Positions 35,406 to 44,200 of a stretch of 64,000 bases of DNA are shown here, piece by piece. Each line of letters starts with the position of its first letter. Position 1 is the first letter of the stretch. The notes under the pieces were generated by a model that searched no databases, was not told the DNA's origin, and saw only the letters and a list, made by a program, of their open reading frames with translations. This stretch comes from an uncultured Dehalococcoidia bacterium (GTDB lineage: Bacteria; Chloroflexota; Dehalococcoidia; Lucifugimonadales; UBA3495): the NCBI GenBank assembly GCA_951812535.1, contig CATOSK010000005.1, forward strand, positions 34,622 to 98,621, read 5' to 3'. The position numbers and the translations under genes are program-made.

Positions 35406-35840
35406 ATGGCCGGCCAAGTTTTCTGGGAAGATGTATCCGAGGGGTCGGAGATTACGGCCCTGGTGAAAAACCCTACCACCCGCCAACTGGTGCAATACGC
35501 GGGAGCGTCCGGCGATTTTTACGAAATTCACTACGATAAGGATTTTGCCGAGAGCACCGGTCTTCCTGGCGTGATTATCCACGGTGCATTGAAAAACGCC
35601 TTCCTGGGTCAGCTGGTTACGGACTGGGCGGGCCCGTCGGGAGTGGTGAAACAGTTGACCTGCCAGTACCGCGGAATGGATGTTCCCGGCCAGCCCATCA
35701 CCGCCAGGGGGACGGTCAGCCGGGTGTACCAGGAAAACGGTGAAAACCTGGTGGAATGCCAGATCTGGCTGGAGAACGCCCAGGGGGAGAACACGACCCC
35801 CGGCTCGGCAACCGTCGCGTTGCCCTCGCGGAAGGGTTAA
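35406..35840 (+). CDS. MaoC-type hot-dog (R)-hydroxyacyl dehydratase
   Basis: A 144-residue MaoC-like protein. The hydratase motif is YAGASGDFYEIHYDKDFA (catalytic Asp and His), with PGVIIHGALKNAFL in the hot-dog helix. Most likely it pairs with the upstream MaoC-like subunit as a heteromeric hydratase, as in HadAB-type enzymes. ATG 35406 lies 107 nt after the upstream gene, on the same strand. Confidence 0.87.
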   Translation: MAGQVFWEDVSEGSEITALVKNPTTRQLVQYAGASGDFYEIHYDKDFAESTGLPGVIIHGALKNAFLGQLVTDWAGPSGVVKQLTCQYRGMDVPGQPITARGTVSRVYQENGENLVECQIWLENAQGENTTPGSATVALPSRKG

Positions 35841-35880
35841 ACGGCCCAAGCCCCGCCTCACGGCAGGGGCGACCGGTCTA

Positions 35881-35909
35881 TTTCCTTCGCCAAGGTCTTT
35901 TGTTATACT
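35881..35909 (+). promoter_or_regulatory. Candidate extended -10 promoter of purA
   Basis: TGTTATACT (TATACT at 35904-35909) has a TGn extension. The -35 region TTTCCT at 17 bp is poor. The hairpin at 35918-35935 lies just downstream, in the leader. Confidence 0.45.
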
Positions 35910-35917
35910 GCTGTTCC

Positions 35918-35942
35918 GTCCGGCCAAGGCCGGACAGCTTTT
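35918..35942 (+). terminator. Hairpin with U tract in front of purA
   Basis: gtccggcc (35918-35925) pairs with ggccggac (35928-35935), followed by AGCTTTT. It may terminate the MaoC transcript or act as an attenuator of purA. Confidence 0.55.
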
Positions 35943-35969
35943 GTGTGCATAAATGGTTCGGAGGCTGTA

Positions 35970-37256
35970 ATGCCGGCATTCGCCGTGATCGGCGCTCAAT
36001 GGGGGGATGAAGGAAAGGGCAAGATAATCGACTATCTTGCGGGAGACGTCGATGCGGTCATTCGGTACGCGGGCGGAAACAACGCCGGCCATACGGTCGT
36101 AAATCAAAAGGGGAAGTTCGAGCTGCACCTGATTCCCTCGGGAATCTGCTGGCCCGGGGTGTACGGGATAATCGGCAACGGCGTTGTCGTCAATCCTGAC
36201 GTGATGCGCGGCGAAATGGATGGCCTGGCAGCGCGGGGCATCGACGTCAGCAACGTGCTGATTAGCGAACGCGCCCATGTGATCATGCCCTACCACATCA
36301 TCCAGGACCGCCTCGAGGAGGAGGCCAAGGGCGCCGGAGCAATTGGGACCACCGGGCAGGGAGTTGGCCCAACTTACGTGGACAAGGTCGGCCGGGTAGG
36401 TATCCGGGTCGGCGACGTGCTGGAGATGGATACCTTGGCCCCCAAGTTGGAGCAGGCCCTGGCGTTCAAGAACAAGCTGTTTTCCCAGGTATACGGCGCG
36501 GAGAAAGTCAAGCCGGCTGAGATACTGGCCAAGTGCGAGGAATGGTCTGGATGGATGGCCCCCCACGTCCGTCCCACCGAGCAACTGGTCCAGGACATGA
36601 TGGACGAAGGAAAGAAGGTCCTGCTGGAAGGCGCCCAGGGCACCCTGCTCGATGTGGACCACGGTTCCTATCCCTTTGTCACGTCTTCTTCCCCGTCCAT
36701 CGGCGGCGCCTGCACCGGCCTGGGATTGAGTCCTCAGAGCATCGCGGGCGTGCTGGGAGTTTTCAAAGCCTACTCCACCAGGGTCGGTAGCGGCCCAATG
36801 CCTTCCGAGCTTGAAGGAACAGAAGCGGACTACCTGCGCGAAAAGGCGCAGGAGTATGGGACCACCACGGGAAGGGCCCGGCGGGTTGGCTGGTTCGATG
36901 CGGTGGCTGGTCGCTACAGTGTGCAGGTCAACGGGTTCACCGGACTCGTGCTGACCCGGCTCGACATCCTGGATGGGTTCCCTTCGGTCAAGATATGCGT
37001 AGGGTACCGGTTGGAGGGACGGGACCTGGACCGGTTTCCGTCGAACACCAGCAGGTTGGCCCAGTGCGAACCCGTCTATGAGGAGATGTCCGGTTGGGAC
37101 TCGCCGACCGCCAGCGCGACGAGCATGGAGCAGCTCCCCGCAGCCGCCGTCGCCTACATGAAACGGATAGAGGAGTTGGTCGGTTGCCGGGTCCAGATCG
37201 TCTCCACCGGCGCAAGCCGGGAAGAGACCATCTTGCGGGAACCGGTCGTCTCGTAG
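35970..37256 (+). CDS. purA: Adenylosuccinate synthetase
   Basis: A 428-residue GTP-dependent enzyme that joins IMP and aspartate in AMP synthesis. GGAGG precedes ATG 35970 by 5 nt. The GTP-binding start FAVIGAQWGDEGKGK, NNAGHTV, and GTTGQGVGPTYVDK are diagnostic, with GSGPMPSEL and TGRARRVGWFD near the C-terminus. Full length for the family. It is followed at 37 nt by a small hypothetical gene. Confidence 0.96.
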   Translation: MPAFAVIGAQWGDEGKGKIIDYLAGDVDAVIRYAGGNNAGHTVVNQKGKFELHLIPSGICWPGVYGIIGNGVVVNPDVMRGEMDGLAARGIDVSNVLISERAHVIMPYHIIQDRLEEEAKGAGAIGTTGQGVGPTYVDKVGRVGIRVGDVLEMDTLAPKLEQALAFKNKLFSQVYGAEKVKPAEILAKCEEWSGWMAPHVRPTEQLVQDMMDEGKKVLLEGAQGTLLDVDHGSYPFVTSSSPSIGGACTGLGLSPQSIAGVLGVFKAYSTRVGSGPMPSELEGTEADYLREKAQEYGTTTGRARRVGWFDAVAGRYSVQVNGFTGLVLTRLDILDGFPSVKICVGYRLEGRDLDRFPSNTSRLAQCEPVYEEMSGWDSPTASATSMEQLPAAAVAYMKRIEELVGCRVQIVSTGASREETILREPVVS

Positions 37257-37293
37257 GGTCATTGGGGAAGTCCGGCAGGAATCGAGCGAAAAC

Positions 37294-37512
37294 ATGCAGC
37301 AAATGGACAAGTTCGGTATCTACCTCAACGCCAGCGAAAACCTCGTGGTGCGTATCAACTCGCCGTACTGGCTGCCGGAAGAGCCGGATTGGGTTATGCT
37401 CACCAACGAGGTCAACGCGACCCTGTTGGATATCCGGGCCCTGGCCCAGGAACGGGGCCTGGTGGCCAACGGCGACGCCATAGTCTGGGGCCGGATTCCG
37501 GTCAGGGACTGA
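37294..37512 (+). CDS. Small hypothetical protein
   Basis: A 72-residue protein, MQQMDKFGIYLNASENLVVRI..., with no recognised family. It lies 37 nt behind purA on the same strand and could be cotranscribed. The sequence is ordinary, mixed alpha/beta, without membrane segment or Cys pairs. The start is uncertain: the ATG at 37303 is also possible. Confidence 0.5.
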   Translation: MQQMDKFGIYLNASENLVVRINSPYWLPEEPDWVMLTNEVNATLLDIRALAQERGLVANGDAIVWGRIPVRD

Positions 37513-37661
37513 ACCCACCGGCGAAACCCCACCCCCCGTTTCCCTCTTTCATCACCTTTGCTCCAACCTCTGCGCCAACTTGGAAGCCGCGTCTCATGTC
37601 GATGCAGGTACGGGAAGGCGTCCAGTGAACCCATGCTCTTTTCCGTCGGCGCCGTAGCGGC

Positions 37662-38147
37662 ATGAACGCTGTCCGGGAAGTGGCGCTCGCCCTGCTGGTG
37701 GGTAGGGACCTGGAGCAGGCCCGCAAGCGCATCCGCAACGGCTGGCTGGTGGGGTACCTGTGGGCGGGGTGGAGCTTTGCCGGGGTGATTGCCGGAATCT
37801 GGAGCTTGGCCCCGGAAGCCGAAGAGCGCTTGTCCCTGACGCTGTTCATCCTGGCCGTAGTGGAGGTTGGGGTGGTGGCGTTCCTCTCCTACGGAGTGAT
37901 GCGGCGGGGCCGGGTGGCGGCGGCAACGCTGCTGGTCTATTTCTGGGGAAGCCGTATCTTCTGGATAGCGGCGGGAGCGATAGGACTTGGGGGGTACGGC
38001 GAAATATTGAAGTTCGCCATCCTCCAGGTATTCCCGGCTTACATATTCCTGCAAGGGATGCGGGGAGTGTGGACCTGGCATTTCCTGGCCCACCCGGAGT
38101 ACGAGGGGCCAATCGTTCCGGAGGAGGGAACACCGGACGCCCGTTAG
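37662..38147 (+). CDS. Small integral membrane protein
   Basis: A 161-residue protein with about four membrane segments (WLVGYLWAGWSFAGVIAGIW, LTLFILAVVEVGVVAFLSY, ATLLVYFWGSRIFWIAAGAI and FAILQVFPAYIFLQGM) and a positively charged N-terminus. No family recognised. It precedes a terminator hairpin shared with the convergent LLM gene. The 149 bp before it hold nothing recognisable. Confidence 0.65.
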   Translation: MNAVREVALALLVGRDLEQARKRIRNGWLVGYLWAGWSFAGVIAGIWSLAPEAEERLSLTLFILAVVEVGVVAFLSYGVMRRGRVAAATLLVYFWGSRIFWIAAGAIGLGGYGEILKFAILQVFPAYIFLQGMRGVWTWHFLAHPEYEGPIVPEEGTPDAR

Positions 38148-38175
38148 CTCCGCCGCGGCACTGTTAAACAGACTG

Positions 38176-38212
38176 GAAAAATCGGACGGCACCCCGAACC
38201 GGGGTGCCGTCC
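38176..38212 (-). terminator. Terminator of LLM gene 38242-39390
   Basis: ggacggcaccccg (38184-38196) pairs with cggggtgccgtcc (38200-38212). On the minus strand it is followed by ATTTTTCC. It may also serve the plus-strand gene ending at 38147. Confidence 0.85.
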
Positions 38213-38241
38213 TGCTGTTGGGCGGAGGGCCGGCGGCGGGA

Positions 38242-39390
38242 TCAGTTGCTGAAGGCGGGCATGACCCCTTCGGCAAACTTGGTCAGTTGGTCCTTGAAGA
38301 CGTTGAGGGGCATCCCCATGACCGAGCCGAGGTTGATTCGGTCAACTCCCGGGAACTGCTCTTCGACGCTCTTGAGGTGGTCAACAATCAGCTCGGGCGG
38401 GCCGCAGAGCCAGGCCTTGCTGGCGACGGCGGACTCGAGGGTGGGAAGCTCGACGCCCCGGGCCCGGCCGGGGTAGGCGACCGCTTCTATCTGCTCCGGG
38501 TCGAGACGCATCAGGCCCAGGGGAGCGGCGAATTTCATGGCTTCTTCGAAGTAGGGACGCGCCTGCTCAATGGCCTTTTCCTGGGTCTCGGCGATGAAGA
38601 AGCGGTAGCCGAGGGCGATGTCCTCGCCTTTCTTCAGGTCGCGGCCGTGGCTGGCGGCGGCTTCCTGGTACATGGCGATGCGCTCGCTGAGGGCGGGTTC
38701 GGGGGTGTTGGCGATGAGGGCCTTGATCCCGATGCGGGCCATGAAGTCGACGCCCTTGGGGTTGCCGCTGACCAGGGGCTGCCAGATTTCCACCGGATGG
38801 GTCGGCTTGGGAACGAGGGTGATTTTCTCCAGCTCGTATCCCCGGTAGGGCACGCGGGCGGGGATCTGGTAGTGCTTGCCGTGGTAGGAGAAAGCGTCCT
38901 CGTTGAATGCCTTCTGGATGATTTCGATCTGCTCTTCGAACAGTTCCCGGTTGGCGTCGCCGTCCAGCATGGGAGCGCCGAAAGTCTCGACCTCGCGGGA
39001 GTGATACCCGCGCCCGACACCGAAGATTACGCGGCCGTTGGAGAGGATGTCGGCCATGGCGAAGTCTTCGGCCAGGCGAATGGGGTGCCACATGGGAGCG
39101 ATGTTGAACCCGCAGCCGAACTTGAGATTCTTGGTCTGGGTGGCGAGATACAGGCCCATCATAACCAGGTTGGGGATGCACTCGTAGCCCTCGGGCTGGA
39201 AGTGGTGCTCCGCCATCCAGAATTCTTCGTAACCCAGGTTGTCCAGGTGCTGGGCGATATCGACCGACCAATTCAGGGCCTCGGCGAGCTGGACGTTGGT
39301 GTACCAGCGGTCATTGGCCGGAGTGCCCTGGAGGCCGAGATTGTCGTCGACGACGTGACCGGCATAGGAAGCGCTGAAACCGCGAATCAT
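38242..39390 (-). CDS. LLM-class flavin-dependent oxidoreductase
   Basis: A 382-residue luciferase-fold protein. GAGG lies 8 nt before ATG 39390. Motifs are GYEEFWMAEHHFQPEGYEC, HPIRLAEDFAMADILSNGRV and FGVGRGYHSREVETFGAP. It is a longer type than the TIGR03619 pair and is distinct from the 12492 copy. FMN- or F420-dependent monooxygenation of an unknown substrate is expected. It is a single gene with its own terminator. Confidence 0.9.
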   Translation of the reverse strand: MIRGFSASYAGHVVDDNLGLQGTPANDRWYTNVQLAEALNWSVDIAQHLDNLGYEEFWMAEHHFQPEGYECIPNLVMMGLYLATQTKNLKFGCGFNIAPMWHPIRLAEDFAMADILSNGRVIFGVGRGYHSREVETFGAPMLDGDANRELFEEQIEIIQKAFNEDAFSYHGKHYQIPARVPYRGYELEKITLVPKPTHPVEIWQPLVSGNPKGVDFMARIGIKALIANTPEPALSERIAMYQEAAASHGRDLKKGEDIALGYRFFIAETQEKAIEQARPYFEEAMKFAAPLGLMRLDPEQIEAVAYPGRARGVELPTLESAVASKAWLCGPPELIVDHLKSVEEQFPGVDRINLGSVMGMPLNVFKDQLTKFAEGVMPAFSN

Positions 39391-40122
39391 CGGCTTGTCC
39401 TCTAAGGTTGGTTAGGTTGGCCGGGCTGGGATAACCGGCGCCGGCTGGGGAGGAAATCCGGTTTCATAACGCAGCTTCAGGGCACTGCCATGCGGCTGCG
39501 GTTATGTCCCGTTGACGGTTAAGGATGCTACTAGGGCGGGGAAGTCTTTGTCAAACCGGGACGATGGTCCACGCGCGGAGACGGGTCCGACTGAATGCAG
39601 CCGGGGCCCCGGCGGGACGGCATCCCCGGAACAAAATCAGAACTGCCCTATTTTGTCATGCTTCGTTCCACCGGGACGGTCGCGATAATGGGGACTGCAG
39701 CGCAGGAATTCTTGGCAGGACTTTCCTATTGGTGCATTTTGGTGCATTTGGTGATGGGGGATGGCGATGGGAACACCCCGGGTCGGGGAGGCAAGGGGCT
39801 GCAATTCCAGCGCTTCAATTAGCGAGACTTCCCTTATTTCCTTCAATGGTGTTGAACCAATCGTAATGAGCGGGCGCCGGGGTTGGGAAGGGCCAGGTGT
39901 CAGTGCAACCGGGCAATCGCAAAGTAGCGCTTGGGGGGCGGCAGTTGCCGGAGGGACTGGCCGGGGTCTGGGTCCTCTCTTGCGACTCCGCCTATGCCGC
40001 AAGCTAACTTGTCTCAACGGCACTGGCTGTCGCGCGGAGTCCCTCGCGGGGATGAACAGGAGGTAGGCGGCGGGAGTGGCGATTAGCCGGGCAGGGACTT
40101 GGCGATAGCCCTGATGCCAACC
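39391..40122. other. Intergenic stretch without a recognisable gene
   Basis: These 732 bp have no convincing gene. The tandem TGGTGCATTTTGGTGCATTTG at 39729-39749 resembles 13936-13956. The sequence ggcgatagccctg at 40101-40113 is the complement of a MITE end and makes an inverted repeat with the left end of copy 2. The rest shows nothing recognisable. Confidence 0.5.
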
Positions 40123-40299
40123 CAGGGCTATCGCATTTGAAAAGCACCCACATGTTGGTGCCGCAGGTTGATGCCTATATATCCTTTTAACAACTATTGC
40201 TTTGAGTAAGTGAGTGACTATCCATCCCTCACTTTATCTAATGGGCGGCTGTACCGTGAACGTCAACGGGTCTTCGAGACCCCAAATGCGATTGCCTTG
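40123..40299 (+). mobile_element. MITE-like element, copy 2, with 10-bp target duplication
   Basis: A 177-bp copy of the 22213-22388 element in the same orientation. The ends are CAGGGCTATCGCATTTGA and, as complement, CAAGGCAATCGCATTTGG. Flanking direct repeats GATGCCAACC at 40113-40122 and 40300-40309 are perfect. It ends 138 bp before the P450 gene. Confidence 0.88.
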
Positions 40300-40437
40300 G
40301 ATGCCAACCCCATCTGCATTGACCCGGTGCGGGGGGGCTGGTAGACTGCCGGGTACCAATGCGGTGGCGGATTGCTGTGGCGGTAAGCCGGAACCGTTGG
40401 GCCTTTCCACAACATAATTCGGAGGGCGTTTGTTGTT

Positions 40438-41664
40438 ATGGTTACGGCAATAAGCGACGACCTTTTTTCGCCGGAGGTCGTGAACCATCCGTATCCCTAT
40501 TTCGAGCGGCTGCGGAATGAGGACCCGGTCCACTGGAACGAAAAGTACGAGCTGTGGGTGGTAAGCACCTACGAGGACCTGGTATGGGTGGCGCGCCACC
40601 CGGAGTTCTTTTCATCGGAGTGGTGGAAGCGGGATCCAAAGCCTCCCTACCCTGAAATCGACGAGTCCGACCTGGGCCTTTACCAGTACGTCCGGGAGTT
40701 CTTCCAGGACTGGTTTATACAGCACGACCGGCCCGAGCACATGGAGATGCGGAAGGTCGTCCACGGCTATTTCACTCCCAAGGCCATGGAGCTGTGGCGT
40801 CCGATGGTGCAGGATGCCGTCAAGGTGCTGCTGGATGAGGCCGAGGAGACCGGCAGCATGGACGCGATGAAGGACTTCGCGGTCCCGCTGCCCCTCCTGG
40901 TGATCGCCCAGATGATGGGCATGCCCAACCAGGACCGGCCCTTCATCCGCTCCCTGGCTGAAAAGCTGCTGTTCCTTGGCCGGGGCGAGATGGACCGGAT
41001 GCAGCCGCTGGCCGATGGTATCCAGGGTCTCATTGATTACCTGTCTCCGATCGTGGCCGAGCGCGTGGCTGACCCCCAGGATGACCTCCTGTCGGTGCTG
41101 GCCGTCGGAGAGAGGGACGGGGTCTATACCCGCGACGAAGTCATCGCCAACGCCATCCTGCTGCTGCTGGCCGGACATGAGACCACCATCAACCTGATCT
41201 GCAACGGCACCCGCGCCTTCATTGAACACCCGGACCAGTGGCGCTCGTTCCAGGAAGACCCGGAAGGGCGCATGGTGCGGGCCACGGAGGAATGTCTCCG
41301 ATACGATCCGCCGGTGCGGTCCATCCAGCGGATTGCCGGCGAAGACGTTGAAATAAAGGACAAGCTCGTCCGCAAAGACGACCGGATGCGCTGGTTCATA
41401 ACGTCCGCCAACCGGGACGACAAGATGTTCCCCGACCCGGACACCTTCGACATCGCCCGATACCCCAACCCTCACGTGGCGTTTGGTTCGGGCATCCACC
41501 ACTGCCTGGGCGCCACCCTGGCCCGGCTGGAAGGACAGGAAGCACTGAAGGCCCTGGCTGAACGTTTCCCGATGGTGCATTCGCAGGTTCCCCTGGAGGA
41601 CCTGGAATACCAGCCCAGCATCACGTTCCGGTCCCTGAAGTCCCTGCCGGTCATCTGGGACTAG
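40438..41664 (+). CDS. Cytochrome P450
   Basis: A 408-residue soluble P450. The oxygen-binding helix is AGHETT (near residue 245), the ExxR motif is EECLR, and the haem-ligand loop is FGSGIHHCLG with the cysteine near residue 359. It inserts one oxygen atom into an unknown substrate, with electrons from a ferredoxin. It is followed after 12 nt by a 3Fe-4S ferredoxin gene. No ferredoxin reductase is adjacent. The two-gene operon is bracketed by opposed MITE copies. Confidence 0.94.
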   Translation: MVTAISDDLFSPEVVNHPYPYFERLRNEDPVHWNEKYELWVVSTYEDLVWVARHPEFFSSEWWKRDPKPPYPEIDESDLGLYQYVREFFQDWFIQHDRPEHMEMRKVVHGYFTPKAMELWRPMVQDAVKVLLDEAEETGSMDAMKDFAVPLPLLVIAQMMGMPNQDRPFIRSLAEKLLFLGRGEMDRMQPLADGIQGLIDYLSPIVAERVADPQDDLLSVLAVGERDGVYTRDEVIANAILLLLAGHETTINLICNGTRAFIEHPDQWRSFQEDPEGRMVRATEECLRYDPPVRSIQRIAGEDVEIKDKLVRKDDRMRWFITSANRDDKMFPDPDTFDIARYPNPHVAFGSGIHHCLGATLARLEGQEALKALAERFPMVHSQVPLEDLEYQPSITFRSLKSLPVIWD

Positions 41665-41676
41665 GGAGGTAGCGCA

Positions 41677-41901
41677 ATGCCCAGAAAGCTGAACATCACG
41701 GTTGACTACAATGTTTGCGTCGGCAACGCCATGTGCGAGACCTTCGCGACCAGCACGTTCGGGTTGAATGACGACCGGCAATCCTACGTAATCGACCCTG
41801 CGGGCGACCCGGAGGAGACGGTGCTGGAAGCCGCGGAAAACTGTCCGGTCAGCGCCATCACGGTCGTTGACGCTGAAACCGGAGAGCAGCTCTTCCCCTA
41901 A
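41677..41901 (+). CDS. 3Fe-4S ferredoxin, P450 partner
   Basis: A 74-residue ferredoxin with CVGNAMC (Cys14 and Cys20) and a CP pair near residue 56, i.e. three cluster cysteines in a CX5C...CP pattern, typical of 3Fe-4S ferredoxins that serve P450s. GGGAGG precedes the ATG. It passes electrons to the upstream P450. Reductase not seen. Confidence 0.9.
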   Translation: MPRKLNITVDYNVCVGNAMCETFATSTFGLNDDRQSYVIDPAGDPEETVLEAAENCPVSAITVVDAETGEQLFP

Positions 41902-41930
41902 CCTGCGTCAACCCTGGAGGCCCCGCCAGA

Positions 41931-42106
41931 CAGGGCTATCCCATTTGGATTCTTGAAGAACCATTGACGTTCACGATACAGCCGCCCACTGGATAAAGTG
42001 AGGAATGGATAGTCAAGAACTTACCAAAGGAATTAGTTGATAAAGGGGTATATGGGTGTCGAGTTGCGGCACCTACATGGTGGTATCTTTCAAGTGCGAG
42101 TTCGGC
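41931..42106 (-). mobile_element. MITE-like element, copy 3, reverse orientation
   Basis: The reverse complement of this stretch matches copies 1 and 2 along their length (CCACCATGTAGGTGCCGCAAC, then CTCACTTTATCC). The plus-strand left end CAGGGCTATCCCATTTGG is well kept; the other end is diverged and its exact boundary is uncertain by 1-2 nt. No target duplication is visible, so it is probably older. It begins 30 bp after the ferredoxin gene. Confidence 0.78.
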
Positions 42107-42153
42107 CAAACTGCCGGTGAACGGTGAACACGATGCTGCGGGGTATAGGCGAC

Positions 42154-42212
42154 GGGGGTCTGGATTCCCGCCCCCGCCTACGCGGGGCAGGCTCTGCGCG
42201 GGAGTGACGGGA
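42154..42212 (+). repeat. Common GGATTCCCGC-type palindromic repeat, copy 1
   Basis: GGGGGTCTGGATTCCCGCC followed by a CTACGCGGG complement region and GGGAGTGACGGG. It resembles the widespread short palindromic repeat of bacterial intergenic regions. Copy 2 is at 44201-44240. Confidence 0.6.
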
Positions 42213-42358
42213 AGAGGGGTGAAAGGATCCAGTCAGACTTCATGCGATTGCCCTGCCTGCGTACCCATTATCTTGAGGGGGCGTGGCGCACCGCGAACAT
42301 ACCCCGCTTCTCCGCATCCCTTCGACCACTCTAACCAATACTAAACGGAGGTTATGCC

Positions 42359-42850
42359 GTGTCGCGAGTTACCTTAATCCAGCACATCAACATCCAGATC
42401 AGCAACCGGGAGCGCACCCGGGAATGGTACGAGAAGGCGCTGGGCGCCGAGTTTCTCGACCGGGGTCCCGCCGCCAATCAGCGGCAACTGCAGCTCCGCA
42501 TCGGCAACGGTGAAATCCACACCACCGACCACCCCCACCCAACGCCCGTTCCCTCGGTCCACTTCGCCGTGGAGATCGACGACTGGGACGAGTGCATCGC
42601 GAACCTGGACCGGCTGGAAGTCGCATACACCACCCACCCGGGCGCCCGCGACCCGGAGAACGCCTGGGGCAAGCGGGACTACAGCGGCGGCCACTTTACG
42701 TACATCCACGACCCCGACGGAAACATGATCGAGCTGGTCCACCATCCCCTCGGCCTCGAAGACGCGGACGGCAACCGGGTGGATGTGCCCCATTACGCGG
42801 ATAGCCCGCGGTGGGGGAAGCTGCCGGAGTTCAGCACCGTTTCCGATTAG
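42359..42850 (+). CDS. VOC family (glyoxalase/dioxygenase-like) protein
   Basis: A 163-residue protein with vicinal-oxygen-chelate repeats. GTG 42359 is preceded by GGAGG at 7 nt. It starts VTLIQHINIQISNRERTREWYEKALGAEF, with His8-type metal ligands and the C-terminal GHFTYIHDPDGNMIELVHHP giving the second metal ligands. The function could be isomerisation, dioxygenation or resistance; not resolvable. It is followed by an LLM gene. Confidence 0.87.
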   Translation: MSRVTLIQHINIQISNRERTREWYEKALGAEFLDRGPAANQRQLQLRIGNGEIHTTDHPHPTPVPSVHFAVEIDDWDECIANLDRLEVAYTTHPGARDPENAWGKRDYSGGHFTYIHDPDGNMIELVHHPLGLEDADGNRVDVPHYADSPRWGKLPEFSTVSD

Positions 42851-42961
42851 TCCCGACAGCGGCGGGCAAGCAAACACAGCGGAACAATGATCAGGCCCAG
42901 CGCCCCGAGGCGGCGTGGGCCTGATGAATTCTACAACGTGACGCGGATGGAGACTCAAGAG

Positions 42962-44008
42962 ATGGAATTTGGGCTGTTTTTGGAGTTCCCCATCAGCGAG
43001 GGTATGACTCCCACGGACGCATTCAAGGAATCCTTCTCGCTGGTGGACACCGCGGAGGACCTGGGGGTCAAGTCCGTCTGGCTGGCCGAGTATCACTTCA
43101 ACGCGACCCGGGTCCTCTCCGCCCCGATCACCATCGCCAGCGCCCTGGCGGCGCGGACCGAGAAGATCCGCATCGGGTTGGGCGTAGTGTGCCTGCCACT
43201 GGGCAATCCGGTGCGCTTCGCGGAAGAAATCGCCACCATCGACCACATCAGCGAGGGACGGGTGGAGCTGGGAGTGGGCAGGGGGACCTTCCCCAACGTC
43301 CACGAAGGGTTCAATGTTCCCTATGGCGAGTCCCGCGGCCGCTTCGAGGAGTCGCTGGAGGTGCTGGTAAAAGCCTGGGGTCAGGAGCCCTTCTCGTTCG
43401 ACGGAGAATTCTTCAGCTACAACGAACTGGAAGTCCACCCCAAGCCCTACCAGCAGCCCCACCCCCCGGTCCATGTTGGGGTCACCTCCGCCGAGTCCTT
43501 TCCGATCACGGGGGCCCTGGGGTTCCCCATCATCGTCAACCCCTCCCGGGTCTTCACCCTGGAGGAACTGGCGGGGCCGGTCCGGCAGTACCGGGAAGCC
43601 TGGCAGAAAGCGGGACACCCGGGCGAAGGGCACGTGGGGGTCAGGATCCCGGTCTACGTCGCCGAAACCGAAGAGCTTGCCTTCTCCGAACCAGCCGACA
43701 GCGCCATGTTCTCCGCCACGCGCCTGGGGAAGCGGGTGGGCAGCTACGCCGAGTATGGCTACACCACCGGCGACTGGGCCGCTGAATCAGAGCGGATCCT
43801 GGGAATGAGCTACGAAGACTGGTTCCGGGACAAGGTTGCCTACGGCACCGTGGAGACCGTCTCCGAAAAGCTGGACCACCTCAAGGAGACCCTGGGGGCG
43901 GACCTGCTCATCTACGAAATCAACTACGGAAACCAGATCCCCCTGGAGCGCCAGCTCAACTCGCTGCACCGGTTCAACGAAGAGGTAATACCGCAGCTGT
44001 CGTTCTAA
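42962..44008 (+). CDS. LLM-class flavin-dependent oxidoreductase
   Basis: A 348-residue luciferase-fold protein. The ATG at 42962 is preceded by GGAG at 9 nt; an earlier in-frame ATG at 42947 is also possible. Motifs are MEFGLFLEFPISEG, WLAEYHFNATR, GLGVVCLPLGNPVRFAEEIATID and LGVGRGTFPNVHEGF. Expected: FMN- or F420-dependent oxidation of an unknown substrate. It is 111 nt after the VOC gene and may be cotranscribed. Confidence 0.9.
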   Translation: MEFGLFLEFPISEGMTPTDAFKESFSLVDTAEDLGVKSVWLAEYHFNATRVLSAPITIASALAARTEKIRIGLGVVCLPLGNPVRFAEEIATIDHISEGRVELGVGRGTFPNVHEGFNVPYGESRGRFEESLEVLVKAWGQEPFSFDGEFFSYNELEVHPKPYQQPHPPVHVGVTSAESFPITGALGFPIIVNPSRVFTLEELAGPVRQYREAWQKAGHPGEGHVGVRIPVYVAETEELAFSEPADSAMFSATRLGKRVGSYAEYGYTTGDWAAESERILGMSYEDWFRDKVAYGTVETVSEKLDHLKETLGADLLIYEINYGNQIPLERQLNSLHRFNEEVIPQLSF

Positions 44009-44200
44009 GGGTCGCGTCCTCCGTCGCCAGGGTGGGTGACTTGCCTAAGGCTCCTTGGGCGCTCCCTGGCGGCAGTTCCAGCTATCGAACGGTTCCTGCC
44101 CGCAACCCTATTCGTTCAGGATAGGGGTTCTTGGCGCCAAGCCTCCAACCATTTCCGCACGGCAGGTAGGGTTCCGCTGTAGGTGGCGCAGCTCAACGGC

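Noticed and set aside
40113..42116. Composite transposon with one outer target duplication
   Set aside because: The flank left of copy 2 and the flank right of copy 3 do not match; copy 2 has its own duplication.
42241..42300. Possible fourth MITE fragment (ATGCGATTGCCCTG)
   Set aside because: Only one end and a loosely similar inner piece are visible in the wrong order; too weak to call.
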